Shown: positions 1 to 12,855 of the stretch, piece by piece
Position numbering within the stretch: position 1 is the first letter of the stretch
How the letters are laid out: each line of letters opens with the position of its first letter
Source of the DNA: Lactarius indigo
Lineage: Eukaryota; Basidiomycota; Agaricomycetes; Russulales; Russulaceae
Direction of reading: 5' to 3'
Assembly (NCBI GenBank): GCA_025766275.1
Contig: JAFKAC010000009.1
Coordinates: forward strand, 1,488,001-1,552,000
DNA length: 64,000 nucleotides
Translations under genes and position numbers: made by a program
The notes under the pieces: generated by a model
The model's database searches: none
What the model saw: only the letters and a program-made list of their open reading frames with translations
What the model was told of the DNA's origin: nothing

Positions 1-1220
1 TGTCAGTCTTAGAGAGACACACTGGCACGGACTATCAGAACCGAGGGTTCAATCCCTTGATCATTTTCACCATGAATCATATTGAATGATGAACCCTGAA
101 ATCATTATCCCTGTCTCCAAAACATGCGGATGCCTCTGGACTTGCGAAAGTAAAACGGCTCGGGAAAGCCCACGAAGACGTCAACGGTCCCTTATTCCTT
201 CTGCTATGGATCTCTCTGTCTCCTTATTGTCCCGACCCAGTCGAAGGCACTTATTTCTCACCCTTGCCGCCCCGCATTTAATAAGGGTGCTGATATCGGT
301 CGAGAATGAGGAACGTGCCTTTGCACGACCAGCTCTCTCGAAGTGAGGTAGCAGACTACTCATGGCGCTTCCGCGACTCTTCGCCCTTTCTCCTTGAGTA
401 CTAATTCAAATCTCCCACATGCTGCCTGGTAATCACATGCCAGTGCGACACATGCAACGTGCATCCCTATCCAGGCCCCATCGTTATTCACGACGTGGTG
501 CAGGAGTGTGGATCTTGGGGTCGCCCGACTCTAACGCCTTTGCAAATTATGGATGACAGCTTCCGCCGCACTGTAGCATTCCTTGGTACGTACGTTAATC
601 AGGTGAAAGTTACTGGATCAGGTGTCGTCTGACTCTTTATGTAGCATATTCCATATCCCTCGATGGGCGTTTAAACCTGCTAACTCGCTTAAGGTGATGT
701 TCCCGTTTTTCATACTATATTGCAAGGCCTAGGTCGGAATGTTCATGCGCCCTCGCATGCTGTAGCTCTGTCTGCCCAAGAATGTTTTTACGTTCCTGTC
801 CTACGTGCATGTCAGTACGCACTTCGCGCGGAATGCAGTGGCGTAAAGGAATAAAGACCATACTCGTCCAGGTTCCCGGGCACGTCGGGGCCGGCCGTCG
901 GCCGACATCGCCTTCAGAAAAAAATAGCAATAAATTTATCGAGCATTCCAAATATCGCCAACGTGGCCGCACTCGATGGAAGAGGGCGCTGTTGCAAGCG
1001 GTACTCTCCCGCGGGTGATAACCCGGGTCCAGATCGGGAGCGGCTACGGCGGGGCAGTCTTCAGGTTCTTCTGGACCCTCAGTCGTGTTCTGAGTCTCAA
1101 TTACTTAGGATCCAGCAAGAGGATGCATTGTCAGACGACAGGTATCGGGCATAGTTCGCCGTGCCTGGCCCTGGGTGACACTACTCGCGTTGTGTCTCCA
1201 TCCACTGGCCAACTTCCGGA
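1..1220. other. left edge, no convincing gene
   Basis: Short open frames occur on both strands but none shows a recognisable domain, splice pattern or compositional bias. A GGTTCAATCC-like box near base 46 recalls a tRNA T-arm, but no cloverleaf can be folded around it. The stretch around 950-1220 may hold a 5' exon of the membrane-protein gene that follows; I could not prove it. Confidence 0.5.
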
Positions 1221-2552
1221 ATGACGTGCATGCCAGTGGAGGGTCGAACCGTTGCTTATAGGGTTCTGTTTCAATGCGATGCCACATATCGGTTTCTACG
1301 TCCCCGGTACGGCATCCGTCAGCATATGAAGAGAGACGTCCATGATTTTTCCGAACACAAATATAGCTGGGGACCCCACTGGCAATCGAGTAAGTTTTAC
1401 TCCCTAAGCGATCTTGTCTCTGACTCAGACATTTCAGAAGTCTACCCTGCGGATGCCATGGCGGCTCCGCTGAGGAAAGTTTCATTGGATTACCATCAGA
1501 CCCTGCGGCTAGCCCGATTTCGAGTCACCAGTGATGTACCCCTTCGACTGCACAGTGATAGACCTATGGTCCCCTCACGTGTGCCGGAAGTCCCTAGCGA
1601 TCGTAACACACTATCATCTCACACGGCTCCATCTAGTGTGGGTCTCTTCTCTCTGTCTCGGTCTACATTGTTCTCAACTATGTGCCATTTTTAGGCTGTT
1701 TCTGCGGAGGTTCATAGTGACTACTACCTGTCTTTCTTATCTAGGCTTAGCTATCCGCCCGGTCTCTACACTGCAATTGCGCATGATGGTCCACTACGAT
1801 CACAAATCCAAGGCTTCTGGTCCGAATTAGATGAGTTTTGGTGGCATCTTCGACATGCCCGCCATCTCCTGTTCGGTTGGCTGGCCACCTTGTATCGCCT
1901 GATCTTACTCGTGGTGGGGTATACCTTCGTAAGTGCGTTCCCGATCAATTTGAGCAAAGACTTATCCCGTCTCTGAATATTTCTTCCGCCCACCCCTTCG
2001 TTGAAACGTATAAGCGGAGCACCAACTCCGTGACTTCAGTGATCCTCTTCACCAGAAGACTTAGGAGGGCGAGGCCCCTCAGGTACAATTTTTTCGCTTG
2101 CCTTTGGATTCGATCAGTTGAAAGCACTTGCGGGCAGGTATGTGGTGATGGTCTGGTTGATCCCGGTCTTGGACAAGATTAGGAATTCTGCTCTTGAAGC
2201 CGTTGGCACTGGTACTGAGGGACCCAGCAAAGACACTGGCGGTTCGTCAGTGAGATCAGACTCTGAAGGAAATGGTGTTGCGGCGGGGATACCAATACTA
2301 GTAGATCACGCCCAAGTCAGGAACGGAGGAGAAACAACGACCGGCATCTTTCCTTCTGAGAGTGTCCCCCCCACTTTGTTTGACCATCTCGCGCCTACCA
2401 CAAACGATTTCGGTACGCGCACGAGGCCGAACTCCCCGCCTGCGGGCTACCATGCGCCCACGGCCTCGATAGCCTTCCTGGAGGCTCGCCTCAGGGAGTT
2501 GGACCGAACGGTGAACGCACTGGAGAAGAGCTTATCAAGTCGAAAGCTCTAA
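1221..2552 (+). CDS. small single-pass membrane protein, unknown family (copy A)
   Basis: I do not recognise this protein. A three-exon model works with phase-0 introns: exon about 1221-1637, intron 1638-1694 (GTGGGT..TTTTAG), exon 1695-1928, then a longer intron to an acceptor at 2117 and a last exon 2118-2552. The first exon contains HMKRDVHDFSE. The middle exon ends in an aromatic membrane-anchor segment (DEFWWHLRHARHLLFGWLA, continuing LYRLILLVVGYTF). The last exon holds a second hydrophobic stretch (VVMVWLIPVL), a low-complexity hydrophilic part and a short C-terminal coil-like end (LEARLRELDRTVNALEKSL). The start is not settled and an upstream exon is possible. It resembles the genes at 4.6 and 7.7 kb in layout and in a few motifs. 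Confidence 0.5.
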
Positions 2553-4568
2553 CTCGAAAACTTGAAGGCCTTTCTGTAGGTAAAAGAAACCAACGGATTT
2601 ACCTTGGGATTTAAAGTATTTAACTTCATATCGCTGACAACTTGCCGCTAGTCGTTCCCACTCGCTCTTTGTTAATTCCGTTGCCAGGGTTTCCGTATTA
2701 CAGTACGGTGGAATGTGTTTCACTCCGTTTCAATCCTGGTACATTGATACCTCGGGTTTCAGTGGCATCGACAACTAAATGTATATTAATATTGTTAGTT
2801 TATTTGTTGGTTCAGGTCTTCCAAGTTCGGACATGTCCTGCCTGTGTATTGTAGGAATATGACGCAGCTGCCAGTCAAATATATGAGGGAACGTGAGCGG
2901 ATGGGAGTTCTAGAGTAGAGCGTATGCTCCTCTCTCTACAATATTATTCATAGATAACCATTTAACTACGGTAATATTACGATTATCTAATATGTCAGTC
3001 TAACGCATACAAAACCACTAGCCACTGCGACTGCACATACATGGACAAAGAGATTTTCATAGTTCAGACAAGACGGGAACATGACAGTTCGACTCAATGT
3101 CAAGTTAACAGGTTAATACATGGACCTTACAGCAACTACATTATTATTTTTCTGTAACCTCAGTGATTTGCTGGCAGCACCGTTGATGAGGCTCTTCTCT
3201 ATTGTGACAGTATTTCACACACTGACAAGCCACGGCCTGAGTTCCATTCCATGCTCGACGATGATCCCTCCCCATCACCAGTATGGCCCAAGGGTCTGCC
3301 CACATCACTCACGACCCAGGTTATAGAGCCAGTTGGCAAGTCCGAGTCATCACTCTTGCAGAGAACCATCGTCCTCTCCATGGAGTATTGTCCGCTGTTC
3401 TCGGCACAATGGTACGGGTACTTCGGTGGGGCTTAGGGTTAGTCGTAGATATTTACCTGAATTGATCTAGTGAACGTTTTGGGCCCGGTGATGGAGGAGC
3501 TAACCGGAGATATTAACCCCATCCATTCATGACGTGCATGACGCGTAGGCGCCAGCCTCGGGCCATACTATCGTATTCAGTAGTAATGCAAATGTTCACC
3601 CTTATGCAAATTATAAAGATTGCAGGTAGATCACCACATTCCCAGTTGTCCTTTCAGGCCCAAAACAATTCCAGTAGGTGAAGTAGCATCTAAAGATATG
3701 AGATCATAAGAAAAAAAGAAGGATCTATTTAAAAATTCGACCATAATGTAGCAACAAAAACAGGAGTCGTAAAATGTAAGGACTCTGACCCTCAGATCCC
3801 AACGATGCTGATGGTGCTACATGATTCTGTTGGGCTAGAGTGTTAGAATACATCGTTAAGGCTACCCATGGCTGATTTGAGGGGACGCGATCCCTGCGAT
3901 CAAAAAGTGGAACGAAATCTCACTTTTCTGATCCCCAGTGGTGACAAAAGCGTGATGATTTGAAGCTCCTCTTGCAATTCCAGCCGGGATCACCGGCAAC
4001 CGAAGTTACCGGCAGTGCTAATCACCCATCATGGCACGCAATGCAAGAGCCAAGGAATTTGCCAAACGTTGCCGTTGGTGTGACAGCAAGTGACAAATAT
4101 TTGCAGAAGGGGGGTACGATCACAGCGCTTTCCAGGAGTAAAAATAAAATAAGGAAAAATCGTCATGGGGTTTTACATTCACTATTATGTGAGTATGTAC
4201 AATTTGAAGTAGCTACGATGTGTTGTCGAAGCTACAGAAAATAAAAGGCGTTTTTTTGCATTACCACTAACACGATAGTAGAAGTCTTCTCTCGACCGCT
4301 TAGAAAACACAAACCGAATCATCTGCGAAGAGCACCCGACCCCTCCTCTGTATTGTACTACGATGTTCCGAACAAGGAGAACCCCGACGTAACGTGGACT
4401 GGCTTGTTGGGTTAGAATGTCCCGATGACTCTTCAGGCCAAGCAAGAGTGTCCGTTTCACCGAACGGGAGCCCAAACTTAGCCGTGTGATAAAGCCTTCA
4501 TCCTACTGGACGTTCTCTCTCTCCGCTCCTCTGGATATTCACCGAATTCACACGGTCACTTCTCGCAG
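2553..4568. other. AT-richer intergenic stretch, nothing recognised
   Basis: About 2 kb between membrane-protein copies A and B. Open frames are short and lack recognisable motifs. A brief GCTTAGGGTTAG near 3430 is telomere-like by chance only. I see no transposon ends, RNA gene or long repeat. Confidence 0.5.
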
Positions 4569-6235
4569 TTGGATCCGAGCAAGTTCCGCCGCTTCTCATG
4601 GCGGTTCGTTGACGCAACAAATATTGCTATAGTCGTCGCATCTCTACCGTGTTACTGGGACAGATTCCTTCGATTAAGGCGTCACTTCCTGCATTCAAGG
4701 ACATGCAGCACCGTGACCACGGCCCTTACACGGCGCTTATCAGGCCGATCTATTCCGACGAGGTGAGTGGGAACACGCTCGAAGCTAGTTGTTGATTCCG
4801 ATTCTTCCTACACAGACGTCGGATTTAGTGCATGCTTTGGATAACCGTATCAGTAGATTTCCACGAGTACGCCACCGATGTAGGACTGCGAGAGAATAAT
4901 ATGCAAGCGCTTCAGGCCGGATTTCGGCATGGACCGCGTTGCACTCCACAGTTAATTATAAAGTTCAACCTGATGATGCACTTCTTACCTCTTTGTTCTC
5001 AAGGTGCTATGTACCGGCACGCCAAGCGAGATGTCCATATTTTCTCTGAGCCTATGGGTCCATTGAAGGTAAACCGACGCAGTATGTATTTTCCATTCTT
5101 AACCTTGCCGTCTTTGCCGTCTCTCTGCTTACCTTCACTACTTGAAGCACCCTATCTCACTGATTCCACAACGAGACCCTCCAGAAAGGCCCCACTCAGC
5201 TACCATCAGACCCCTGTGAGAGCGCAAAACAGAATAGGTGTCTATCCACGGCAACCAGGAGCAGTAATCCCATCTCCGGTTCCAGTAACCCTTGATAGTC
5301 ACCTCAGTCATCCCCTCGCGTCCGCCGATGGTCTGATTTTTTGTTGATGTTAACCAATACCTTTTTCATCCAATTTTTAGTGACGACCAAACCCCCTAAT
5401 GAAGTGCACACTCGTTACGAATTCTCGTCCGCCCCTTTAGTCCCAAAAAATAGCAATTTTCCTGGGTTTAATGTTACAAAAGCATACGCCCGTCATGTCT
5501 GGAAGCATTTCCAGAACTCTCGGAGGGAGTTCGAGGAGTTCGGATGGCATCTTCTATGCGCTACACTACTCCTCTTCAAATTGCTTGCAACCATTTATCG
5601 TCTATGGCTGTTTGCGGTCTGGTATATCTTCGTACGCACACGCTTCTTCTTTGGAAGGTTCTTTCTCACTGGAAGAATGATAGACCTACGCTTCCCAAGC
5701 TTTCCTTATTAAGATTTCGATCCCGCAGCTTTCCACTGTCTGGTTCGCGGTAGCACCGGTCTTCAGGTGCAATACCTCCAACCATGTTCCTCCGGCAGTT
5801 GGTCTTACATCTATCAGGGATTTGACTCCAGCTTGGGTGCTCTCTATCATGGGTGCTATTTTGGGTCTTACCCTGGAAACCACCGAGGTATCCATCAAAC
5901 TGGCAAGGCGCGCGAATAACGGCAACGGTCCGGTCTTCGATGAGTTCAAGAACGCACATGTGAGCACTTCCATAGAGAAGACGGTCAAAATAGTCAAGGT
6001 ACCCACTTCTGGCGCTACGATCGCTGTGTTGTTACGATTCTCTGCCTGCGGCGAAAAACAATCATCACCACGGTGGGAGCCCCTTGTGATAACATGGGTG
6101 ATGTTTGTGCCTATGAGTAGGTTGAGCACCACGCTTGGCGGTCAAAAGCTCACAACTCTTGCAAGTTCGGCGCATTCCGGCCTACCTATCCGATATGCTC
6201 GATTCGTCATTCCGAGATTTCCCCGAGAGCCTTAG
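4569..6235 (+). CDS. small membrane protein, unknown family (copy B), partly uncertain
   Basis: I do not recognise this protein. Coding-like pieces lie in order: a piece ending FKDMQHRDHGPYTALIRP at about 4700-4760 with a GTGAGT donor, a piece at 4832-4955, and then HAKRDVHIFSE at about 5018-5050, closely matching HMKRDVHDFSE in copy A. A piece with SYHQT at about 5200 follows (DYHQT in copy A). An exon at about 5380-5630 ends in a membrane anchor (FEEFGWHLLCATLLLFKLLA, continuing TIYRLWLFAVWYIF) directly before a GTACGC donor. That is the same place relative to the splice site as in copy A. A tail of about 140 codons (about 5750-6235) has the hydrophobic VLSIMGAILGLTL. Frames change between pieces and not every change is explained by an intron, so this may be a decaying copy. 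Confidence 0.45.
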
Positions 6236-7725
6236 GTGGAAGAATAGAACTGAAGCTTTCCCCTGTCTCAACGAACGCTTCCCTTTCTCGCTTCTGCGAC
6301 CGTAGTTAGTCTCCCGAGTGGAAATGATGTCACCTGGGCCGAACCGAGCTTCGCCACATGACGCGATTAAGGCCACACTTCTTACTACGCGGACCATTCC
6401 AAAGATTTCCTGGTCAATGGATTCATTCCTAGCCAACAGACTAGTGCTGCCTCCAGCAATGCCGTTTCTACATCTTTTATACTGTTTTGTACTGTAAGAT
6501 TAAAAAAACCGCTAGCACCGGAATCGAACTTGAAGTATGTTCACTGGAACCACGTCCGAGTCCATGTCCACTACCCACTTCTTCATATCATTTCCACTTG
6601 AACATAGACCTAACAGTTGTTATCGGCGAGCGTTTTCCGCCAGAATTTATTGTACGGGTAGAGTCACACACTAACCAACTGTGGCTTACCTGTACCCCAT
6701 TGCCAATCACTCGCGGAGCATGCCGTCATCACCAGATGAGAAGCTGCATGAACGTGATAATAGCCTGCATGATTCCGGCGGTAATTAGTGACGCGCGGGG
6801 CTTACTGTATGAGGCTGGTCAAGCTAGCGGGTCAAGGTGGACGAACCTTGTCGATTGCCAAACGACTAACGCCGTTGACTCGCCGAGTTGAAGTAGCATC
6901 ATTCCGTTGTCGAACCGGCGTCGTCCGAGAACCGGCCATGGGAGACATACCCCGGTTCCAGTTCGGAAGTGTTCAGGCCTGCCGTCCGGATTACGGAATT
7001 CGTCCGCCGTCCACGGTATGGTGGCTCTCAAGGCACATCCCGATTACTTTCCGAACTTCCGTCTTCTTCTCTGTTGATTCCGAGTCGGCACATCTCAAGC
7101 ACAGGCTCTCCTCTTCGGATTTAGGATGTGGCGCATTCACTTCAAGTCCGGCGAATAACTGTCCAGAGGGTGTCAGCGGCTATCCCACCGGCAGTACATG
7201 TGTACACAGATACACATCCATTTCCATGACTCCACCATCGAAGCGCTGCAACGAAACCATTACTCCATCGTCTATTATTCTTGTTCGGAAGACTCTCCTT
7301 TTCACATGCTAGCGCATAGGTTTACCTCCCATATTAATGACGGGAACGCCATTGCTACATGAACCTGGTTTCGGTACTTTGCAGGCATCAGGGGCGGAAT
7401 CATGATAACTACTGCATTCCTTCGGGCGTAGATGCGGATTCGACCGTCACATTATCCTCGATCTGGACAGCATCGTGTCTCGGAGGACACAAAGCACGTG
7501 TATTCACCGATTTGTGTCGAGGCCCCCCAACGTGATTTTTCTCTACAAGTTCGAAATAAATAGAAGGGGCGCCCATGAATGGGATACAAACACAGGTGAC
7601 AGGTACCGATGGCTGTGGTCACGACCGAACTTAAAAAGGTCTTTAACAGAGCACACAATCGTCTGCACGATAGCACCTTGCCGCTAGCGATCCACCCTCC
7701 CACAGAACCCCCTTCATCTACTACC
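6236..7725. other. spacer with weak open frames
   Basis: The best frame is an open stretch on the plus strand at about 6788-7312 with no motif. A short stretch near 6945 (ACCCCGGTTCCAGTTCGG) resembles bases near 1020 in front of copy A. It may therefore be an eroded 5' part of another family member, but this is weak. Confidence 0.35.
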
Positions 7726-8509
7726 ATGTCTGCACAATCAAATCTACCGGTACGTCGTCTGTGATCACCGGTGCCACCTATCTACTTGTCTAAACTCTCG
7801 CTCCCAGAGTGTCGATTTCAATGTCTTCAGGTCCGACACGTCGATTTCGCAGCGTTTGAAGAATTTCGGCAAAGAATTCAGCGATTTTTTCGAACATCTC
7901 AAGTTTATCATCATGATACCACTGAGCTGGTTCTTCACTATGTTTAAATTCTTCAGAGTTGTGGCTTGGAGATTGTTTGTAGGTGCACGAGTTCCACTCG
8001 AGAAAGCCCACTCAGACTTGTTACGACAGACGCTGCCGCTCAGACTGTCCATCAATTTCTACGAGCGTCAAGTCAGGCAGAGGTTCCCTTGGCTGCCTTC
8101 CATCTGGGGGACGTTGTTTGCCCTCTTCCCAGGAGGGATCAAGTTCCCTACCTTCACGAGCCTCACCGCCGGCCCCTACAAAGGTGCAGGTCCAATCGGG
8201 AAAAATGAAACCCTAGATGTCAATATTGAAGACCTTCTCAATGAAAATCAACCCAACGGCCAGAATGGAACCAATGTTGCAGCAGGAAATGGCAGTGGTG
8301 ATCCCTCGTCACAGGTAAACACCAATCGCTCGAAGCTTGAAACTGCATTGAAAGAAATTCTAACCCTTTCTCGTGGTAACCTGGATGTAGGCCTCGAACA
8401 AGTAAAGGTACGAGTACCACAAGACCCGTCGCCCCCGATGTTGATTGGTTCCTCAAAGGCTGCGCAAGCAATAACCGAGAAATCGCTGAAGTTGACAGAT
8501 CCCGAGTGA
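7726..8509 (+). CDS. small single-pass membrane protein, unknown family (copy C)
   Basis: A clean two-exon gene: ATG at 7726 (MSAQSNLP), intron 7750-7807 (GTACGT..CTCCCAG, 58 bp), exon 7808-8509 ending in TGA, about 241 residues. The N-terminus is hydrophilic. Residues about 35-70 form one aromatic-rich hydrophobic segment (SDFFEHLKFIIMIPLSWFF and following) in the place of the anchors of copies A and B. The rest is hydrophilic, with an Asn/Gly-rich linker (NENQPNGQNGTN) and a C-terminal part that may be helical. No catalytic motif is visible. It is the best preserved of the three look-alike genes, but sequence similarity to the other two is low outside the anchor, so common descent is an inference. 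Confidence 0.6.
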
Positions 8510-10432
8510 ATTCTTGCGCCCGAATATCGGAAAAACCGGAAGCTTGCTCGCATCTTCGCAATGTTCTCTTGACCAATGAATAGACTTGATTTTTATATCT
8601 CAGTGCTCCCACAGATTCGTCGTTCTACAAATTTCTTTTCTGCAGATTACATGGTCCCTACTTTGTTTTGGGGTCGTTATGAATGATTGACATTAGAATG
8701 GATTGCTTTGGGAGGCCACGTGCTCTCTCACGCCAGACAGCCCGCGAGAACATTTGATCAGGTGCTCCAACAGTCCGGTGGTATACTTATTTCAAAAACA
8801 TAACCCATGGGGCTCATGGAGCTGTGAACCATGTGAAGTCCTGTGGCGGCGCGTTCCTCGTGTGTTGGGCGCAACTTGAGTTAGTGACGATTGTAACCGT
8901 GACAATCTGATTCAAGTTAAAGACTCATGCGCAGTGTTGGGAACACCGCAGGTGTTACGATGGCTGGGTGAGTGTTTTGGTATTAGACTTGGATCCGACC
9001 AAGAGGGAGAAGAAGGTTGTCGCTGAGTACAAAACAAACTAGTACTCTTCTAGAACAACCGATTACAGCGGGAGCCATTGAACCACTGAAAGCAGGGTTA
9101 CTAATAACTGTATCATAGCACTCCATGGCAGCATGATTTCCGAGGGACGAGCGCAATTGTTACTTCGACTTTACTCTTGGAGGCAACCCGTTGTGATGAG
9201 TCCACCAAGGAGTCCACACATCAGGGAGAAGCAAGGCGCCACAGGTGGGATCATCTTGGGTGGGACGACAGAGCCGCGCCAAATGGCACAGAAAGCTTCA
9301 CAATATGTTTCGAGTATTGCAATACCCCAGTGGCACGTAGAAGTGGTTTATCTATCAATGTAAATGATAAGCCCTACGTATATATTCACCGCAATTTGTA
9401 TTCCATTGTCCTACTCGTCCGACAGAAATCTCATTTTGTATTATATAATTTATGTCAGGTAAACCGTGATCTGCTCTGCTCCCACGTCACAGCCGGGTGC
9501 AATGCCCTTGAGGAAAAAACACTTATGGCAACAACCAGCGGACTTAATTTAACCATGCTGATGGACTTAATGGGGCATAGACCCTAATGGCTAAGTAATT
9601 AATCACTAGATCATATGGTATACACTAGCAATTCACACAGTGTAGTGAAGGCAGAACGAACTGAACGCGGACAAGACAACTGCTACAACCGATAAACTAG
9701 GGCGAGGGGAAAATACGGGATCAAGGTCACGCCTAGACTCAGCCCCCTTGGTCATCCCCCTCATGTATCTAATGAATAACAACTTGTCGCAAATACCGCG
9801 AAGTTTGGCGCGCTAGCCTTATACGATGATGGTATGTGTCGTCCCTGCATCGAGATGTATGTGCCGGGAGCGAACAGGCCCTTGAATCGAAGGCACATAG
9901 CTCGTTTATACCCCGAGTCGGGACTCTAGTCTATGTTGCTGTTTATTCGGGAGCCATCAGCACGTGTTGCATCATGTTCGTAGTCCTCTTATGAGTCCCG
10001 AAACACCCCACGCGCGATAGAATACACCAAGTTTTGTGGGTACGGATGCTCACACTGCCGACACTTAGTACACCACTCTGGAGCACGCGTACTCATGGTT
10101 TCTACCTCTAAGGGGCAAGGAGCAAAGAGTTACTCCACTTCCTTGATCTCCACGGGTTTCGGTCGATGACATCTAAATCAGTGCGTCCCGCGTTCATCCA
10201 GTGCCTACGTCACACTATATATGGTTAGATTCGCATGACAGCACTAATCTTTCGATGTTCGGGCCACGTCCAATGGTCAGTGCCGGAAAGCCGACCCTTT
10301 CTGCGTTCTATTGCTTGTGAACGATACACCTCAGGTCAATTCACAACATTCTCCTCGTGATTTCGTCCATTCTCACAGCTTCCCTGCGTACCAAATAAAT
10401 GAGCGCCACGTGCGGCGACAGCACTGCTTGGA
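8510..10432. other. intergenic, nothing recognised
   Basis: Nearly 2 kb with only short open frames (for example 9177-9587 on the plus strand) and no domain, repeat or RNA structure that I can support. Confidence 0.5.
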
Positions 10433-11688
10433 ATGCAGTTAGTCGCTCACCTGTTGCAAACCGACAATAAAAGGCTTGCAAGTGCCATTCGCAGTTGGGG
10501 CCCGTGCCTAAAACGTCGTCCTTTGAGCCATGTCCGGCCTCAACCTGTTCCCAGGATTAAGTACCGTATGTTCTTCGTGCTTCATCGAGGTCAAGCTGGA
10601 ATTCACGTTTCCTTTCGTCACAAGATTACGAACACGGTATCAGCAACCGGAATATTTCCAACAAGCGTCCTCAATCAAAAACCCGCTGAGGGCTCCCAAC
10701 CCTCTGGCCTGCTATCACAAGCCACTGGCTTACTATCACATACACCTGACCTACTATCCGGAGGAGCCCTTGATTGGGCCACGCCAAAGCCTCCCATTGT
10801 CTGGGATGCGTCTTTCAAGCAGCTTAATTTTGCCATCTTACTTCGCCTTCTCTCATTTGTGCGGGGGTTCATACCACCCTTCATCTGGGGTTTCGTCGTA
10901 TGCCTTCGTTGCCACACCTTCTACACAATCTCACAATCCGCACTAGCTCCTTGGCATACCCCCAATCGTCTCCTTTTACGAGCTCACGCTTCGGAGGTTT
11001 CTCCCGCAATTACCCTCAGTGGTTACGATAGTCTTCAAGCTCTATAAGAATGGTCTGTTGACGATGGGTGCCATCACTTGGCTCTTGCCCCAAAATATGC
11101 TCGGTGGGCTTGGCGTTTTCGGTGGGGTTGCCATAGGGTGGGACAGCCGTCTTCGCGAATGGGGCCACCGCCGTCGTGGGCGGTGTCATGGGTGGTGTCA
11201 CCGGACTCGCAGGAGGTGCCACCAACGCCGTGACTCAAGGGATCAATGGATTGGGTGGGGCCACTAACCTCGTAGGTGACGCCACCAAGGGTATAGCTGA
11301 AGGCATTTCTCTCATACAAAGTGGCGAAAAAGAAGTCGCAGAGAACATCGCACACCTCTTGTCTGGAGAGCAAGGCGCTGTGGGCGGGGTCCTGGTTCCC
11401 ACTATTGCGAAAGATGTCATTCAAGCGACAGTGGGAAACACCAACGCGATCGCAGGTGCTGCCCTGCAATCGGTCACTAATCCTGTTGCTGTGATAGGGG
11501 CTACACAGGCTGCAGTGACCGGACGGCGCCACGAAACTTACCCATGCTTTGGAGAGCGTCAACCCATTACCCAATCTATTGCCAACCCAAGTAAGTGTCC
11601 TGCACCTTCAGTCATGGTAACTTCACTCATGGTTTTTAAGCAGAACCTAGGGAATATGCTTCGTCCGAAGATACCGGGATTTGCGTAG
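10433..11688 (+). CDS. putative membrane protein with glycine-rich tail, unknown
   Basis: Unrecognised. An open frame at 10433-11047 contains a short leucine repeat (GLLSQAT, GLLSHTP, DLLSG at about 10700-10765). A strongly hydrophobic stretch follows (FAILLRLLSFVRGFIPPFIW and beyond, about 10830-10915). Downstream, a Gly/Ala/Val/Thr-rich region (about 11140-11530) has recurring GGAT and GG.TGL units and looks like glycine-zipper or loosely repetitive sequence. The two halves are in different frames and need an intron or a one-base correction near 11130. The order short hydrophilic part, anchor, tail resembles the genes at 1.2-8.5 kb, so it may be a distant relative; I cannot show that by alignment. 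Confidence 0.4.
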
Positions 11689-12855
11689 GCCGTCGTGACT
11701 CGGTTTCCATCCTTCACATAAATATGGATGTCTGTAGGGGACGTCGTTCCTCGATGCTTATGTCTGTGTGGTTCGACTCAATAGCTCTCGGTTCGGCGCA
11801 TGGCCTGTCACATCATATACAAGTATCGTATGTTCCCCATCTTCGACGTCAATAGTAGATTACTGCGGAATGTTCCCCGGGACTGATTTAGGCGAACAAC
11901 ATCCAACACCTTGTTCGGTGCGTCAAAAATGGCGTAAACGGACTACGCTCCTTGGCCTAGCTCCATCTTACACCGCCACCGAGAATGCGCCGGTGCATAT
12001 AGGCACGATGACCCTGCACGGTCCGAATGGCCAACACATATATGGCGGATTAGTACGTACTTATTCAACATAGCCACTTCCGCCTCATGCTTGTATACCG
12101 TTGGGATGCGACAACTGGACAAGATGGGGTTGAATACGCTGAGTGTTGAAGAGAGTGTTCGGAGCACAGTTGTTTAACCTTATCGGTTTGACGTTTGCCG
12201 GATTTGCGTCTACAGTAAGCACTCAGCGCTCATCGATGATCGATGATTCTTTGATATCCAAGTATCTGTTGAATCTTAAGGCCTTAAGGTTTCATTTACA
12301 TCTGCATGTCGCCCGACGTAGTTGACGATATTCGGCCCTGGGCCGTGACGTACTTGTGAACACCGAGCCATTATGCCCTTCCCTTCTGACGGCGTTCAGC
12401 CACAGTAATTGAACTTAGTAGCACCTGAACGTCTCGAACTAATGATTGAGCCGTAACGACAAGGACCACCATTTCTTGCTCATAAGCTACTCGTTTGCGT
12501 GGGAGGTATCCTATCCAGATTCTTAAGTGATGCTTAGCTATGGAGGGAGCTCTTCTCTCACCGGAATTCCAGATTCACGCTTATCACGAGAGCATCGTCA
12601 TGACAAGCCTCCTCCCGTATTAACGACATGACTGATTGGTCCTGTCGACGGGCTCTATAAGTTTCGTACTCACAAGACCCGGACTTGCGCCGCCATCCCA
12701 TTTCCATTGTTGGGCTCTTTGTTGTTTTTCTCGGTGTCTTTCCCGGACGGTTTTCTTCAAGATGGGCATTCTGGATGTGCTTTCTCCCTATCTTCTTTAT
12801 CGAAAAGTAATGGTCTTTCCAACCACTACACCTCCTCTCATTTAGTCCGACCTCA
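11689..12855. other. spacer with weak coding signal
   Basis: An open frame at 11768-12073 includes a plausible protein-like stretch (MTLHGPNGQHIYGGLVRTYS near 12010) and another short frame follows at 12143-12325. Neither matches a family that I know. They could be exons of a small eroded gene. Confidence 0.3.

Noticed and set aside
40..75. tRNA-like T-arm box GGTTCAATCC at the left edge
   Set aside because: The T-stem has a mismatch and no acceptor, D-arm or anticodon arm can be folded from the flanking bases.
3425..3440. GCTTAGGGTTAG, telomere-like
   Set aside because: Just over one unit, no array; expected by chance.
6510..6545. Minus-strand GTTCGATTCC resembling a tRNA B box
   Set aside because: No A box at a fitting distance and no cloverleaf.
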